From Chamaecrista fasciculata (taxonomy: Eukaryota; Streptophyta; Magnoliopsida; Fabales; Fabaceae), in contig QANZ01004029.1 in assembly GCA_003254925.1 (NCBI GenBank), positions 101,567-165,566 of the forward strand: a DNA stretch of 64,000 nt, given 5' to 3'. Under the pieces are notes generated by a model, which saw nothing but the letters and a program-made list of their open reading frames with translations, did not search any database and was not told the DNA's origin. The first letter of the stretch is position 1; each line of letters begins with the position of its first letter. Below, piece after piece: positions 46,118-56,995 of this stretch. The position numbers and the translations under genes were made by a program.

Positions 46118-48697
46118 ATGGATTTCGACAAATGTAAGTTTTCTCCTTTCAAAAACTACTATTGCCTTTTGTTAGATTTTGCCGTTTTGTTTTGGTTTGG
46201 GTCTGGTGATCAGTCGCAATATGCCAAGGGTTTCCCCCCCCCTTTTTTTTGTTTGGTGGGTGGAGGTACATTCTCCGAGAAGTGTACTGAACTGGTCCTG
46301 TTTCCACAGCTGCTGGAAACAAGATGGTTCCCGGGTCGTCAGCGGCTGAGCCGTCAGTGCCGACAAGGCTCGATTCTCCTACGGAAAGGGTTGGCGGTGA
46401 CGCCGTGGACTCCTCTTCCTCGACGTCTACAGAAATTCGTGAGATGCTGTCTCCGGACGAGGCGTCAGCGGATGAGGAACGTTCAATGCCCCAGGCTACA
46501 GCCCCTGTGTGGGCGTCTATAGGAGATGGTAACCCCCAGCAGACCATTTGCGGAGAGGAGGTTGATTTCTTGGCTTACCCCGATTGGTTTTTTTCTTCCA
46601 ATAAGGGTCTAGCTAAAGTTCCCTGGGTCAAAGGCGCTGTCGAGACCATGCCTTGTGGTCCTGATAGGGCCGAAGTGATGAGGAATGCACGTCCCGTCGT
46701 TGACTGGCGTCGCCAGAATCTTGACGAGAAAGTGCAACTTCCATACCTGGACCAAACAAATGATACCATTAAAGAGTTCTTGTGTTGGCTCCATGACGAC
46801 GAGCTCCTTCAAGAACTTAACGAAGAGTTAATAGTTAATTCGCCCCGTCAGCGGTCTTCTGGGTGTCGGATCTCGACACTTAGTCATTTGAAAGATGGTC
46901 CGGATATGCTCTATACTGATGGTAGGGGATTCTTGATTTGCGAGCATGTCCTCCGGAGTTGTAACATTGAGATGCCTTTTAACCCGGCAGTTTTGGATCT
47001 GCTGGCGATCATGAACGTCGCCCCCATTCAATTGAGTGCCAATGGTTGGCGCATTCTTCTTGGCTTCGTCGCCAAATGCAAGAGGGACGGTGTGCGCGCG
47101 ACGGCGCGATTATTTCTCTTCTTTTTCTATCCACGGTGGGTGGATAACTTGTTCATTTCCTACTATCGGCGCCCTGGGCGTCCCTTGATTCTTGATCATG
47201 CTGTCAGCAATCCGAAGGCATGGCAGTACAAATTTTTCTATATTGAGGGGTCTGGGTCCAGGCGTCCTTTCTGGGTTCGCTCTTCAGATGAGCGCGCCAT
47301 GTTCCCTTTGTCTTGGAGGAGACCACGACTTGGTCCATTTGAGTGTAATTGGAGGGACCTGACCGTGGATGAGCGCTTGGGGGCCCTGCGGTTGATCACC
47401 ACAGACCCTCTTGACCCTAAGCGTTGTATGTCACTATTACTTCCGTTATAAGTTCTTTTTTATATTCGTGTTTCCCTAACTCTTGCTTTGTTTTGTTTTA
47501 GTGCTCGAGGCAAATGCAGCTGACGTCATAGGGAGTCGGCGTGGTCAAGCCGACAAAGGTAAAGGGAAAGCGGTGGCTGTTCCTAAGAAGACATCATTTG
47601 CCGCCGCCATCGCTGCTGTTGCTACGAGGAAGCCCGGGGGCGTTGTTATCCGGGAGCCTTCGGCGACTTCGCGACCTCCATCCCAATCCTCCAAAGGGAA
47701 AGAGAGCACTGTTAACGCCAAGGATGGAGAGCCACCGAAGAAACGCCAACGCCCCACTATAGAAGTCCCTCAGATTCCAGCGGCTCCAGAGGAGCCTGGC
47801 TTCAATGCTCTGGAGTTTCTCTCCAAGTCCCTGTCAGAAGAGGGTTCGGTGAAACGAGATGACCTGGCTCGGGCGTCCACGGAAAACACTCAGGACCCGT
47901 CCGAGGAAGCGGCTAGGTTTCTTCTAGCCACGGGGATGCGGTTGCTAGCCAGCAGTGTCTCTCGAAAGGATCTCTTGTCTGAGTGAGACGCTGCGCGCGC
48001 CGACACCAGGAGAGCGCGTCAAGAGAACATTGAGCTGAAGGATGAGCTCAACGTGACAAAGGCGTCCCAAGAGTCTCTTCAGGGTGATTACGACCGAAGG
48101 GGAAATCGGTTGCAAGAGGTCATTGACTTGAACAACCAGCTGAACGTAAAGATGGCGTCCTTGGAGGATGAACTTCGGCAGGAGAAAGAAAATTTTCAGG
48201 CTTTGAGTTCCTTGGCTCTGCGGCAGGTAAAGTGGCGGGGATCGCGCTATAATTACATTGGGTTCAAGAATGCCATAGCGCAATTAAGGCTTCGTAACCC
48301 CAACCTTAACATCGAGGGGATATGTCCCAACAAGGTCGTAGAAGGGAGGCTTATCCGGGATCCGTTCCGTAGTGATCCCATGGTGAGGATGCCTCGTATG
48401 CCGGACAACTTTGATTTGGATGGTTATGAGTCCCAGGGCGACGAGGATTTCCCATGGTTTCCCAACATGGAGGTTCCCTTTCCAGGGGAGTCGGTCCCTA
48501 CTGGGGTGGCGCCTCCGTCAGATGCGGGCGCTGGTGCAAGCGGCGCTGTTGCCAATGAGACGGATGGGAACGCCGAGGGGGCTCAGCGTTACTACGACCG
48601 AGGATCCCCCTTCTGCTGCCTAGGCCTGCGCGCCTTTGTTGACTTGTTTGGGCCTGCGTGCCTATTTATAGACTTTTTCAGTTTGGTTACGGCTTAG
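46118..48697 (+). pseudogene. Antisense ORF of the Tat element (putative gypsy-type transposon domain), three exons, one stop
   Basis: Runs opposite to gag-pol. Exons 46118-46133, 46310-47425 and 47502-48697 join in one frame across two canonical introns (donors GTAAGT and GTATGT, acceptors TTTCCACAG and TTTTGTTTTAG). The second exon encodes an acidic Ser-rich start and then a domain with NVAPIQLSANGWRILLGFVA and RATARLFLFFFYPRW, which fits the plant 'putative gypsy type transposon' family (PF04195, from memory). The third exon holds a Lys/Pro-rich linker, a coiled-coil stretch (ENIELKDELN ... DELRQEKENF) and an acidic tail. A single in-frame TGA at 47984-47986 separates linker and coiled coil; CGA to TGA would explain it. 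Role unknown; similar antisense ORFs are known in Tat elements. Confidence 0.82.
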
Positions 48698-49168
48698 GCG
48701 CCGTTTTGAATTGTGATTATAATTGGCCTGTTGTGCCACTTTATGAATGCTTGGGCGTTGGCGCCCTCAATATGTTTATTTTATGCCTGACTTACTTTGA
48801 GTTACTTTGATTGTTCCCACTTTGTAGTGTGTTTTTAACTTGTGTGTTTTTCGATTCGATCGTTATGTTTGTCTTGCACCTTAAGGTGCTGCCTCGCGAT
48901 GGGAACGCTTCGAGCGTTTTGCGTATCATACGCTAAGTTTTGACTAGTCATCCAAGGGAGGGTCGGTCCGCATGGTAGTGAGTGCCATACTCATAAGGCT
49001 CCTTCGAGGGCCTTTTCGCTGCTGTTCCGAGGGCGTCCCCCCGAGCAGCGCCAACTTCATTATTTGTTGGAATGAAGAAAATATACTTTATTGATATGAA
49101 AGCAGAGTACAGTTGGCGTCATCGCCTTATTTAGTCAATGCTATATAGCTAATACACGATTTGCCTGT
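48698..49168. other. Convergent 3' ends of the antisense ORF and integrase
   Basis: Non-coding spacer of 471 bp between the two stop codons. On the minus strand AATAAA lies at 49087-49092, suitable as polyadenylation signal for the gag-pol side (about 80 bp past its stop). Confidence 0.5.
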
Positions 49169-51394
49169 TTAAGGAAAATAAAACTTGAGCTTTGCCATGT
49201 TCCAGGCGTTCGGAAGCGGTTTTCCTTCGGTCGTTTCCAATCTGAAGGCGTTTCCGGGAAGGACTTCTACGACCCTGTAGGGGCCTTCCCAGTTTGGCCC
49301 TAGTTTGCCATGTCTAGGGTCCTTTCTGTTGTTTTCGACCGTTCTGAGCACCAGATCTCCCGTTTTGAGAGTTCTGGGTTTTATTTTGGAATCATGGTAC
49401 CTTTTAACCATTTGGTTGTAGGCAGCTTGTCTGATGGCTGCTACTTCCCTTCTTTCCTCCAAGCCATCCAAGGCTTGGAGCCTGGAGTTGGCGTCATTGG
49501 TATTTGGATAATTGATTATCCTCTCAGTCGGGACGTTTACTTCGGCGGGTATGACTGCTTCATGTCCGTATGCTAAGGCGAAAGGTGTTTCCCTTGTAGC
49601 AGTTTGTTCCGTGGTCCTGTATGACCATAGGACTGAGGGGAGCTCAGCAACCCATCTTCCCTTAGCTGACTCCAGTCTTTTCTTGATTCCTTGTATGATG
49701 ATCCTGTTAGCTAACTCGACTTGGCCGTTCGTGGCTGGGTGTTCTACCGAAGTGGTTTTGTGATGAATTTCCAAGCCTTGCAAAAATCTTGGAATTTCCT
49801 GCTCGTGAATTGGGCGCCATTGTCAGATATTAGAGTGTTGGGGACTCCAAATCTGGTAATGACGTTCTGCCATAGGAATTTTTCGATGGCTTCCGAGGTT
49901 ATGGATGCCACCGCCTTGGCTTCCACCCACTTCGTAAAGTAGTCGACGACGACTATGAGAAACTTTTTCTGATAGGCCGTTGTTGGGAATGGTCCTGCAA
50001 TGTCGATTCCCCATAAGTCAAACGGCCAAGGAGAGGTGATGGCGCTCATGGGGGCTGCATGTGTGTGAATCATATTGGCATATTTCTGGCATTTCTCGCA
50101 TGAGCGCACAACGCCCTCTGCGTCTTGAAGAAGTGTGGGCCAGTAGTAGCCTGCCCTCTGGATTTTCCTTCGCATTGCCATTGGACCTTGGTGGCTTGCA
50201 CACAATCCCTCGTGGATTTCAGTCAATACTCTGGTAATTTCTTCACCCGCTATGCATTTAGCTCCTGGGTGACTGAAGTTTTTTCTGTACAATGTTCCCT
50301 GTCTGACAAAGTATCTGCCAGATCTTCTTGCAACTTTTCTTGCCTCGCTTTTGTCTGAAGGAAGGGAGCCTTTGTCCAAATAATTGAATATCGACGTCCT
50401 CCAATCAACGACTTCTTCCATGGGAAGGATGTCTTGTTCAAATAATGTGGGCTCCCTGAGGGTCGTTTTGTTTGGCCTAGATGCCAACTTGGCGAGCTCG
50501 TCGGCTCGGGCGTTCTCGCTTCGTGGGATGTGGTTAAAGGTGGCCTTTATCTCTGACCCTTCTATGATCTTTTTTGCTTTTTCGACATATTGGACCATGG
50601 TCGAGTCTTTGGTCTCGTATTCTCCATTCATCTGCTGTACCACCAACTGGGAGTCTGCGAAGATGTCTAATCTCTTGGCGCCTATGTTGGCTGCCAACTT
50701 TAGGGCAGCGATCAACGCCTCGTACTCCGCCTGGTTGTTGGTGATTGGATATTTAATTTCGATTGATTGTTCGATGATGGAGCCGTCTGGGGCTCGCATT
50801 ACCACTCCTGCTCCGCGTTGCGAGTTTGACGCGGCGCCATCGATTTGCACGCTCCAAGTCCAATTTTGGGCGTCGTCTGGTCCGGTCATTTTTGCTATGA
50901 AGTCTGCTAATGCTTGCCCCTTAATGGCCCTTCTCGGCTCGTAGGCGATCCCATACTCTGAGATTTCTACGGACCATATTGACATTCTTCCAGCAATATC
51001 CGGTTGCTCGATCATTTGCTTGAGGGGTCTATCCGTTTTGACGATTATCTGGTATTGCTGGTAGTAGTGTCTCAGCTTCCTGGTTGAGTGGAGTAATGAA
51101 AATGTCAGCTTCTGTAGGCGGTGATATCTTTTTTCGGCTCATGTGAGTGTTTTGCTTGTGAAGTAGATGGGTTTCTGCTCTTCCCCATCTTCGAGTACCA
51201 AAGCCGAACTGATAGCGTCGTCCGTGGACGCCAAGTAGACGTAGATTGGCTTATCCTTAACTGGAATTACCAAGATTGGCGGTGACGCCAGATACGCCTT
51301 TAGCCTTTGGAAGGCTTCCTCGCATTCCTTGGTCCATTCGAATTTTTTGTTTGCTTTTAATGTTCGAAAGAAAGGTAAGCATTTGTCAGCTGAC
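49169..51394 (-). pseudogene. Tat element pol, second exon: RNase H, archaeal-like RNase H, integrase
   Basis: After the intron the frame resumes at 51394 with the connection and first RNase H (FRTLKANKKFEWTKECEEAF), broken by TGA at 51139-51141. It continues in the same frame with a second RNase H (QIDGAASNSQRGAGVV ... ITNNQAEYEAL ... FADSQLVVQQMNG) and integrase: zinc-binding H-H-C-C (SHQGP ... CEKCQ), core DIAGPFPT and SDNGAQF. A one-base deletion near 49775-49783 moves the rest (HHKTTSVEHPATNGQVE with the third acidic residue, then the GPYRVVEVLPGNAFRL region) into another frame, ending at 49169. The two RNase H domains are the mark of the Tat clade. Not functional as it stands. Confidence 0.88.
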
Positions 51395-51631
51395 CTGAAT
51401 GTAAAGGAGACCATTAATGAGTAATGCTCGTTTTATTGATAGAAGTCATGCGTCGAAAAGACGGCTTACATAGAATTTAAATGGCGTTCTTGAAAAGATA
51501 AAGACTAGACATAAGTAATCTTAAAAACAAGAATTAAAAAACATGTTTGAAATGGAAGAAGCCATCAAGGCTTTGCCAAAAGAAAGTAGCTATAAAGCTA
51601 TATTATTGGGGTGGCGGTAGGCGCCTTCTAC
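51395..51631 (-). other. Frame-preserving GT-AG intron inside pol (inferred)
   Basis: On the minus strand the RT frame stops at once in GTAGAAGG, and 237 nt later the sequence TTTACATTCAG precedes the continuing RNase H frame. Removing exactly this segment rejoins the two parts within an AGG codon with no loss of family sequence. It is AT-richer than its flanks, has stops in all frames and contains AATAAA on the minus strand (51432-51437). Could alternatively be a small insertion. Confidence 0.7.
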
Positions 51632-53409
51632 CTCGACAGGAACCTATGGAGTGCCGCTAGCCTTCCGTTGAGGCGTTGGACCTCCTTAATTGACCTAGGA
51701 GAGTGCATCTCCAGGATAGCTCTGCATTGGTCTGGGTTTGCTTCGATTCCTCTGTTGGTGAGCATGAACCCGAGGAATTTTCCTCCGTTTACACCAAAGG
51801 CGCACTTTGAGGAGTTCAGCTTCATCTGGTACTTGCGTAGTTGGTTGAAGATCTCCTTCAAATCCTCGGTGTGCTTACCCCCTTCTTTCGTCTTCACCAC
51901 CATGTCGTCGACGTAGACTTCCAAATTCTTTCCAATGTAATCTCTAAAGAAGAGATCCATCATTCTTTGGTAGGTGGCGCCCGCATTCTTCAGTCCGAAA
52001 GGCATTATCGTGAAGCAGTACGTGCCCATCTCCGTTATGAACGCCGTTTTCTCGGCGTCCTCAGGGTTCATCTTTATTTGATTATATCCGCTGAAGGCGT
52101 CTAGGAAGCTCATCGTCTGATGACCGCAAGTCCCATCCACAAGTTTGTCGATATTGGGCAGTGGGTAGTGATCTTTTGGGCACGCCTTGTTGAGGTCAGT
52201 GAAGTCCACACACATCCTCCACTTGCCATTGGATTTCTTGACCAGTACCACATTAGAGAGCCATTCAGGGTACTTGGCTTCCCTGATAAATCCTGCGGTC
52301 AGTAGTTTGCCAACTTCTTCTCGGATAGCCGTCTGGCGCTCATGGCCAAAGAGGCGTTTTCGTTGGATCACTCCTCTTCTGCCATCAGTGTTCAGGCTGT
52401 GGCAGATGAGCTCCGGGTCAATTCCTGGCATATCTGCAGGACACCAGGCGAAGACGTCCGAGGATTCCCTTAAAAGTTGGATAAGTTCGGACTTTTCTTC
52501 TTCATGAAGGAGCATGTTGATCTGTACTGTTTTCTCGGCGTCTTTGCCTAGCTGTACAACCTCCAAATCTCCCGTTGGCTTGGGTCTTTGATTCGAGATT
52601 TCATCCCTGAAATCTTCTATTTCAGCATTTGAAGCCTCTAGCTTCCCTTCATTGGGGGCGTTATCAGCCGATGTGTTCGCCCGTGTTTTCCTCTTTCTTT
52701 CTTCTTCATTGGTTTTCGCCAGACTCATCGCATAACATTGTCTGGTTGTCCTCTGGTCCGCTCTCACTTGACCCACTCCTTGTGGCGTTGGAAATTTCAT
52801 GCGAAGGTGGGCAGTGGATATCACCGCTCTCATCTTGTTTAGGGAGGGGCGCCCGAGAAGGACATTATATGCCGAGGGCGCCTGGACCACCAAGAATTCC
52901 ACCATAACACTCGTCACTCTTGGCTTTTCACCTACGGTGAGTCGTAAGTCAACACTTCCAAGGGCTGGTATCTGGTCCCCTGTGAATCCTATAAGGCGTC
53001 CGTAGTGTTCCTTGAGGTCTGACCTTGGGACGCCCAGCTGATCGAAACATGACTTGTAAATGATATCAGCGGACGAGCCTAGATCCACCATGATCCTTTC
53101 TACCGTAAATGTACCAATTCGTGCTGTGATCACCATGGGGTCATCGTAATCCTGGTTCACCTCCCACAATTCATCGTCAGTGAAGGTTATTGGTTCAACC
53201 CATCTTTCGTCTTTGGATGCTTCTTTATAGTCAATCCTAAGTATGGATCGATTCACCTTTCTTTTCTTATGTGGTGTTTTGGCACCACCTTTTTCTATAC
53301 CGCCTGAGATGGTGTGGATGATCCCAGTTGGTCTGTCGTCTCTTGGCGGTGTGCGCCGATCTCGTTTCTTTTCCTCGCCATCAGTGCCTCCACCTCTTGG
53401 CTTCTTCTG
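51632..53409 (-). pseudogene. Tat element protease and reverse transcriptase, first exon of pol
   Basis: Same frame as gag, separated from it by a TAG at 53410-53412. A basic linker is followed by aspartic protease with the active-site triad written DLG (VERIMVDLGSSADIIY, near 53085) instead of DTG/DSG, and the typical NVLLGRPSLNKMRAVIST. RT follows with WRMCVDFTDLNKACPKDHYP, SFLDAFSGYNQIKM, MPFGLKNAGATYQRMM and the catalytic YVDD at 51904-51915. It ends at the intron donor after LNGRLAALHRFLS. No stop lies inside this segment. Confidence 0.9.
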
Positions 53410-55017
53410 CTAGCGAGTGTTTTTCTCCTCTCTAGGCCTCTTACTTCCATCTTTTTTAATGAACCTGGATGGGAGGCGTCCCAATCTGATCAGGTTCTCG
53501 ATTTCGTCCTTCAAGACGATGCATTCATCCGTTGTATGTCCCTCTGTTCTGTGATACCTACAATAATTGCTGGTATCAACGTTTCGCCCTGCTCTCCTAG
53601 GGCAATCTGGGAGTCTTGGAAGCAGATCTGTGTTGCAGATTTCTCGGAAGATCGCCGATTGGGACACAGCGAGAACAGTGTAGACAGCATGCCTTCCCCT
53701 GGGTGGGGATCGTGGACGCCGGGAGTAGTCCCTACCCTTTGGTGCTTGGGCGCCACCAGCCTTTTCCGAGTTCTTACTGTATGGCTTTCTGGTATCTGGT
53801 TCAATTCTCGCGAAGCGATCACGTTGGGTTTTGTCTAGATCTTCTTTTGTTATGAACTCCTCAACCATTGAGAGGAGCTCACCAACAGATCTGGGAGCCT
53901 TGTGCGTAAGCTCTTTATGCGCATGGCCTGGTCTGATTCCCGCCAGGAATGAGTACACTGCGATTTTGTCGTCCACTTCTTTGATACTTAGCAAAGTCTT
54001 GTTGAACTTTGCCAAGTAGTCCCGCAGCGATTCTCCCTTATTTTGTCTGATGTCGGTCAAGACCGCCATCGGCTGCTTATACACTTTGCTGGTGGCGAAT
54101 CGTTTCTTAAACATATCCTCCAGGTCCTTGAAACAATGTACCGAGCCCGCCGGGAGTTTGGAGAACCAATCCAGAGCTGGTCCTTCCAAAGTTATAGGAA
54201 ACAGCTTGCACCTCTGAGGATCTCCTAGGTTGGAGATATTCATGGCGGCTTTGAAGCTGAGTAAATGATCCTCTGGGTCTTATTCCCCTGTATAAGGCGT
54301 CAGCTTCATGGGCATTTTGTAGTTCCTGTCCAGTTCAACAGCTTGCACATGAGGGGCAAAGATTCCCTCAGCCAATGGGGGCGTTCTTGCCGGTAGCGCC
54401 GAATTGGTTGGAGGCGTCGATTCTGGCGCTGGTGCCTGGACGCTCATAGGCTGGTACATTCCAGTGGATCCTCCATAGACGCCATATCCGGGGTAATATT
54501 GAGGATAATACCCCTGTGGGTAATAGTAGCCCTGAGGTGGATAAGAGTAGGCGCCCACCCAAGTTTGCTGCTGGGTGAGCTGAGTGGTTTGACTAGGAGT
54601 CTGCTGTTGAGCTACCACCTTGGCAGGTGGTGGGTTGTTCATGGGAGCCTGTTGTTCTTGGTTTCCTGGGTTTCCTTCTGGAGGTATGGGCTCCGGGTCA
54701 GCTTCTTCAGCAACTTGCTTTCCCTTGCCCATAACCAGATCACGGATGTCTTTGCGCAGTGCTTCCATCTCTATGCGCATGTCAGCCTTGAGTGCAGCAA
54801 TCTTGTCTTCTGCTGTTATGGTGATTTGCCCCGCAGTCGCTGGGTTGGGCAGCGTAGGAGCTTCCTGGGTGGTAGGAAATCCTGGGGGAGGAGCAAGCGT
54901 CGAATCCTGTGCGGATTGAGCTATTGAGCCTCCTGAAGCGTGTTGATCAGTTGGAGTGGATGTCATCTTGCCAATTTCTGTAGATGTCATCTTTCTCTCT
55001 GGTTCGATGAAGCACAC
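53410..55017 (-). pseudogene. Tat element gag, one internal stop
   Basis: Starts at the ATG at 55017, shortly after the primer-binding site. The N-terminal third is Gln/Pro/Tyr-rich (SYPPQGYYYPQGYYPQYYPG). The capsid-like region contains the retrotransposon gag motif (FPITLEGPALDWFSKLPAGS). Near the end CRYHRTEGHTTDEC is a zinc-knuckle-like C-H-H-C pattern. A TAA at 54280-54282 interrupts the frame between the two parts (CAA to TAA would explain it). The frame ends at TAG 53410-53412, after which protease continues in the same frame, so this stop may be natural gag/pol separation or damage. Confidence 0.85.
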
Positions 55018-55146
55018 AGGTTAGATAAAACAAAAATATAGGAAAAAATGTATGTGATCGAACCTGATCGTTCGTGTACCGAAAGAAAAAATTTAAACTA
55101 AGATCAACACTTTAACAACAAATTGAATCTGGACTTTGAATGAAAA

Positions 55147-55165
55147 GTCCCCACAGTCGGCGCCA
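55147..55165 (-). other. Primer-binding site of the Tat element
   Basis: One base inside the 5' LTR the minus strand reads TGGCGCCGACTGTGGGGAC, the position and TGG(N) start expected of a tRNA primer site. It begins like the tRNA-Asp type sites of some gypsy elements, but the rest differs; I do not assign the tRNA. Confidence 0.75.
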
Positions 55166-55166
55166 G

Positions 55167-55856
55167 TGATGAACCTGGTTTTGGCCGGAGGGCATTACCT
55201 GGTTCGATGAAGCAACTCTGGGTCAAAAGTCGCCTGCAAGTTAATGAACACACCGAGGGTTTCCCTGCGATTCACCTCCGATGCTTAAGTCAATAAAAGC
55301 CTCAGAGCAATAATGTGTGTAAAATAGCAATAGTGCGTACCTTTTTCCAGTGTTTTGGGCTTCCCTTTTATACTGGTTGAGGATAATCTGATAGGATCCG
55401 GATTTGGCTCCATATCTGATTGTGATCTTAACTAATTCGGTTGACCTGGCATAGATGCTAAGGGAATCCTTAACTGATCGTAATCTTAACTGTTTTGGCC
55501 GTTAAGATTGTGCCAAAGACGTATATAATGAGAGAGACGTGTGCCCCCTAGCTTCTATTTGACTCCTGACTGACGTGGAGACGTTCTCTTGTACGTCTTC
55601 TTCGTTGACGCCTAGATGTTGGCGTCCTTGCCTGACGTAGGATAATTCGGCGTCTACGATGCTAAGGGAAAGCCTTATTGGGCTTTGGGCGTCATCGATC
55701 CAAGTCCTTTTGACCTTAAAGGTTGTTGGGCCGATTATGGCGTTCTTGGCTGGTGTAGGGCCATTCGGCGTTCTTGATCAAGTAATTCCCCTAAGTGGAC
55801 CTTGACCGCCACTAGTCCGAGTCCTTAGAGCCTCCAATTTATTAGGCCTATTATCA
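55167..55856 (-). repeat. 5' LTR of the Tat element (right side), 690 bp
   Basis: Same TG...CA ends as 44830-45373. Longer because of a segment of roughly 150-200 bp (about 55520-55705) missing or replaced in the other LTR. Confidence 0.92.
55363..55372 (-). promoter_or_regulatory. LTR TATA box of the Tat element
   Basis: TATAAAAGGG on the minus strand within the 5' LTR, about 200 bp before the LTR end, in the right orientation for gag-pol transcription. Conserved in the other LTR at 45026-45035. Confidence 0.6.
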
Positions 55857-55861
55857 TTTTC

Positions 55862-56882
55862 CTTCCTTTTTTTATTACTTTTTCTTCTTTCTTCTTTCTC
55901 CTCTTCCTTCCTTCCTTTCTTTTTTCTTTTCTCTCTTTTTTCTCTTTCTTTCATTTTTTCGGGTTTTTATCATTTCTTATTTTATTTATTTTAATTCCAT
56001 TTTTAATTTTATTTTTCGTTCCATTGTTTTTTAATTTTAACTTTTTTTTTTTAATTTTTGTTCGTTTTCCTGTTTAGGAAACCTTTCAGATGCAGTTTCA
56101 ATCTCTTTTCCCGTGCTTTTGTTTTTTTTTTGTCTGTCCAAAAATTGTTAGGTTTTTGGAAACCTTTTGGACTCACTTTCTTTCTAGCCCTGTTATTATT
56201 TTTCTTTTGCTGTTCCAAAAAAAATTGTTTTGGAAGTCATGTGGGCACTTTTCATGTTAGTGTCAACACATTTTGATCCATTTGACGCATATTTGAAACC
56301 ATGTTGTTTTTTTATCCAACAAAAAAAATGTTGCGTTGGATAAGTGGTAGATGCATAATTCCTTGGTCATTTTTTCATTGTTAGATCCTACTTTCACACA
56401 TGTAAATTCTGTTTCAGTGGCTAAACTTAATGTGCGTATTTCCTTGTCATCACAACACTTATTGAAGTTATGTTTATTTTATTAGTGGTGTGACCTCACT
56501 AGCTATTCATTTGTCCATGTTACCAATTCTATCATGTTCTCTTTATATTAATTGTATTGCAAATAAGCCTAATCAGTTTATGAGCATTTGGAGGAATTTG
56601 GTTCTGCAGTCAAATTCAAATTAAAGTCCTAGCTAGTGTAAGTTGTAACCCTACTAAGCCATGAAGCAAATTTACAAAGTAGCGTTTAAATGAGCTTTAA
56701 TAGTTTTGACATTAGCCGTTGCTAAAAGGCTGTTTTCTAGTTGTGTTTATTGTTTGGTTAATTTGTCCCCCTTTTTTTAATCTCTTGCACCATTTAAAAA
56801 AAATACATAGACAAAAATGTTTGAAGAAAAATCAAATTTAGATCATGAATTTTTCAAAACTAAAATCAACTACACCGAATTT
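55862..56882. other. Pyrimidine-rich tract and intergenic DNA
   Basis: 55857-56060 is almost pure C/T, continuing a pyrimidine tract broken by the Tat insertion. The rest shows no coding signal. Confidence 0.45.
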
Positions 56883-56987
56883 AGAGTCTTCATTTGGTTT
56901 ACTAATCTTCAGCACTAAATTAGGTATCTAAGATGCCTAAAGACCTTACAAATAGAAGTAGTGGTGCTTGGAACAAAGGGAGGATTT
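56883..56987 (+). pseudogene. Broken 105-bp copy of the SABATH exon
   Basis: Roughly 90% identical by eye to 40570-40676 of the methyltransferase exon, covering the SLHLVYSSSALNW to GAWNKGR region. In the parental frame two codons have become stops (TCA to TAA, TGG to TAG). Nothing else of the gene is recognisable beside it; weak similarity may run on to about 57010. It lies 15 kb from the gene on the same strand. Confidence 0.85.
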
Positions 56988-56995
56988 AATATTAT

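Larger units (their letters stand above)
44830..55856 (-). mobile_element. Tat-lineage Ty3/gypsy LTR retrotransposon, about 11 kb, degenerate
   Basis: Bounded by LTRs 44830-45373 and 55167-55856 (both TG...CA) and a 5-bp duplication TTTTC (44825-44829 and 55857-55861). Coding order on the minus strand is gag, protease, RT, RNase H, a second RNase H, integrase, then an antisense ORF on the plus strand before the 3' LTR. A second RNase H domain and an antisense ORF are known marks of the Tat clade (Retand/Ogre relatives). Every reading frame is broken: in-frame stops at 54280, 53410 and 51139, a one-base shift near 49775, and a stop at 47984 in the antisense ORF. The LTRs differ at roughly 1-2% of aligned positions by eye but also by a replaced internal segment. 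Confidence 0.93.
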
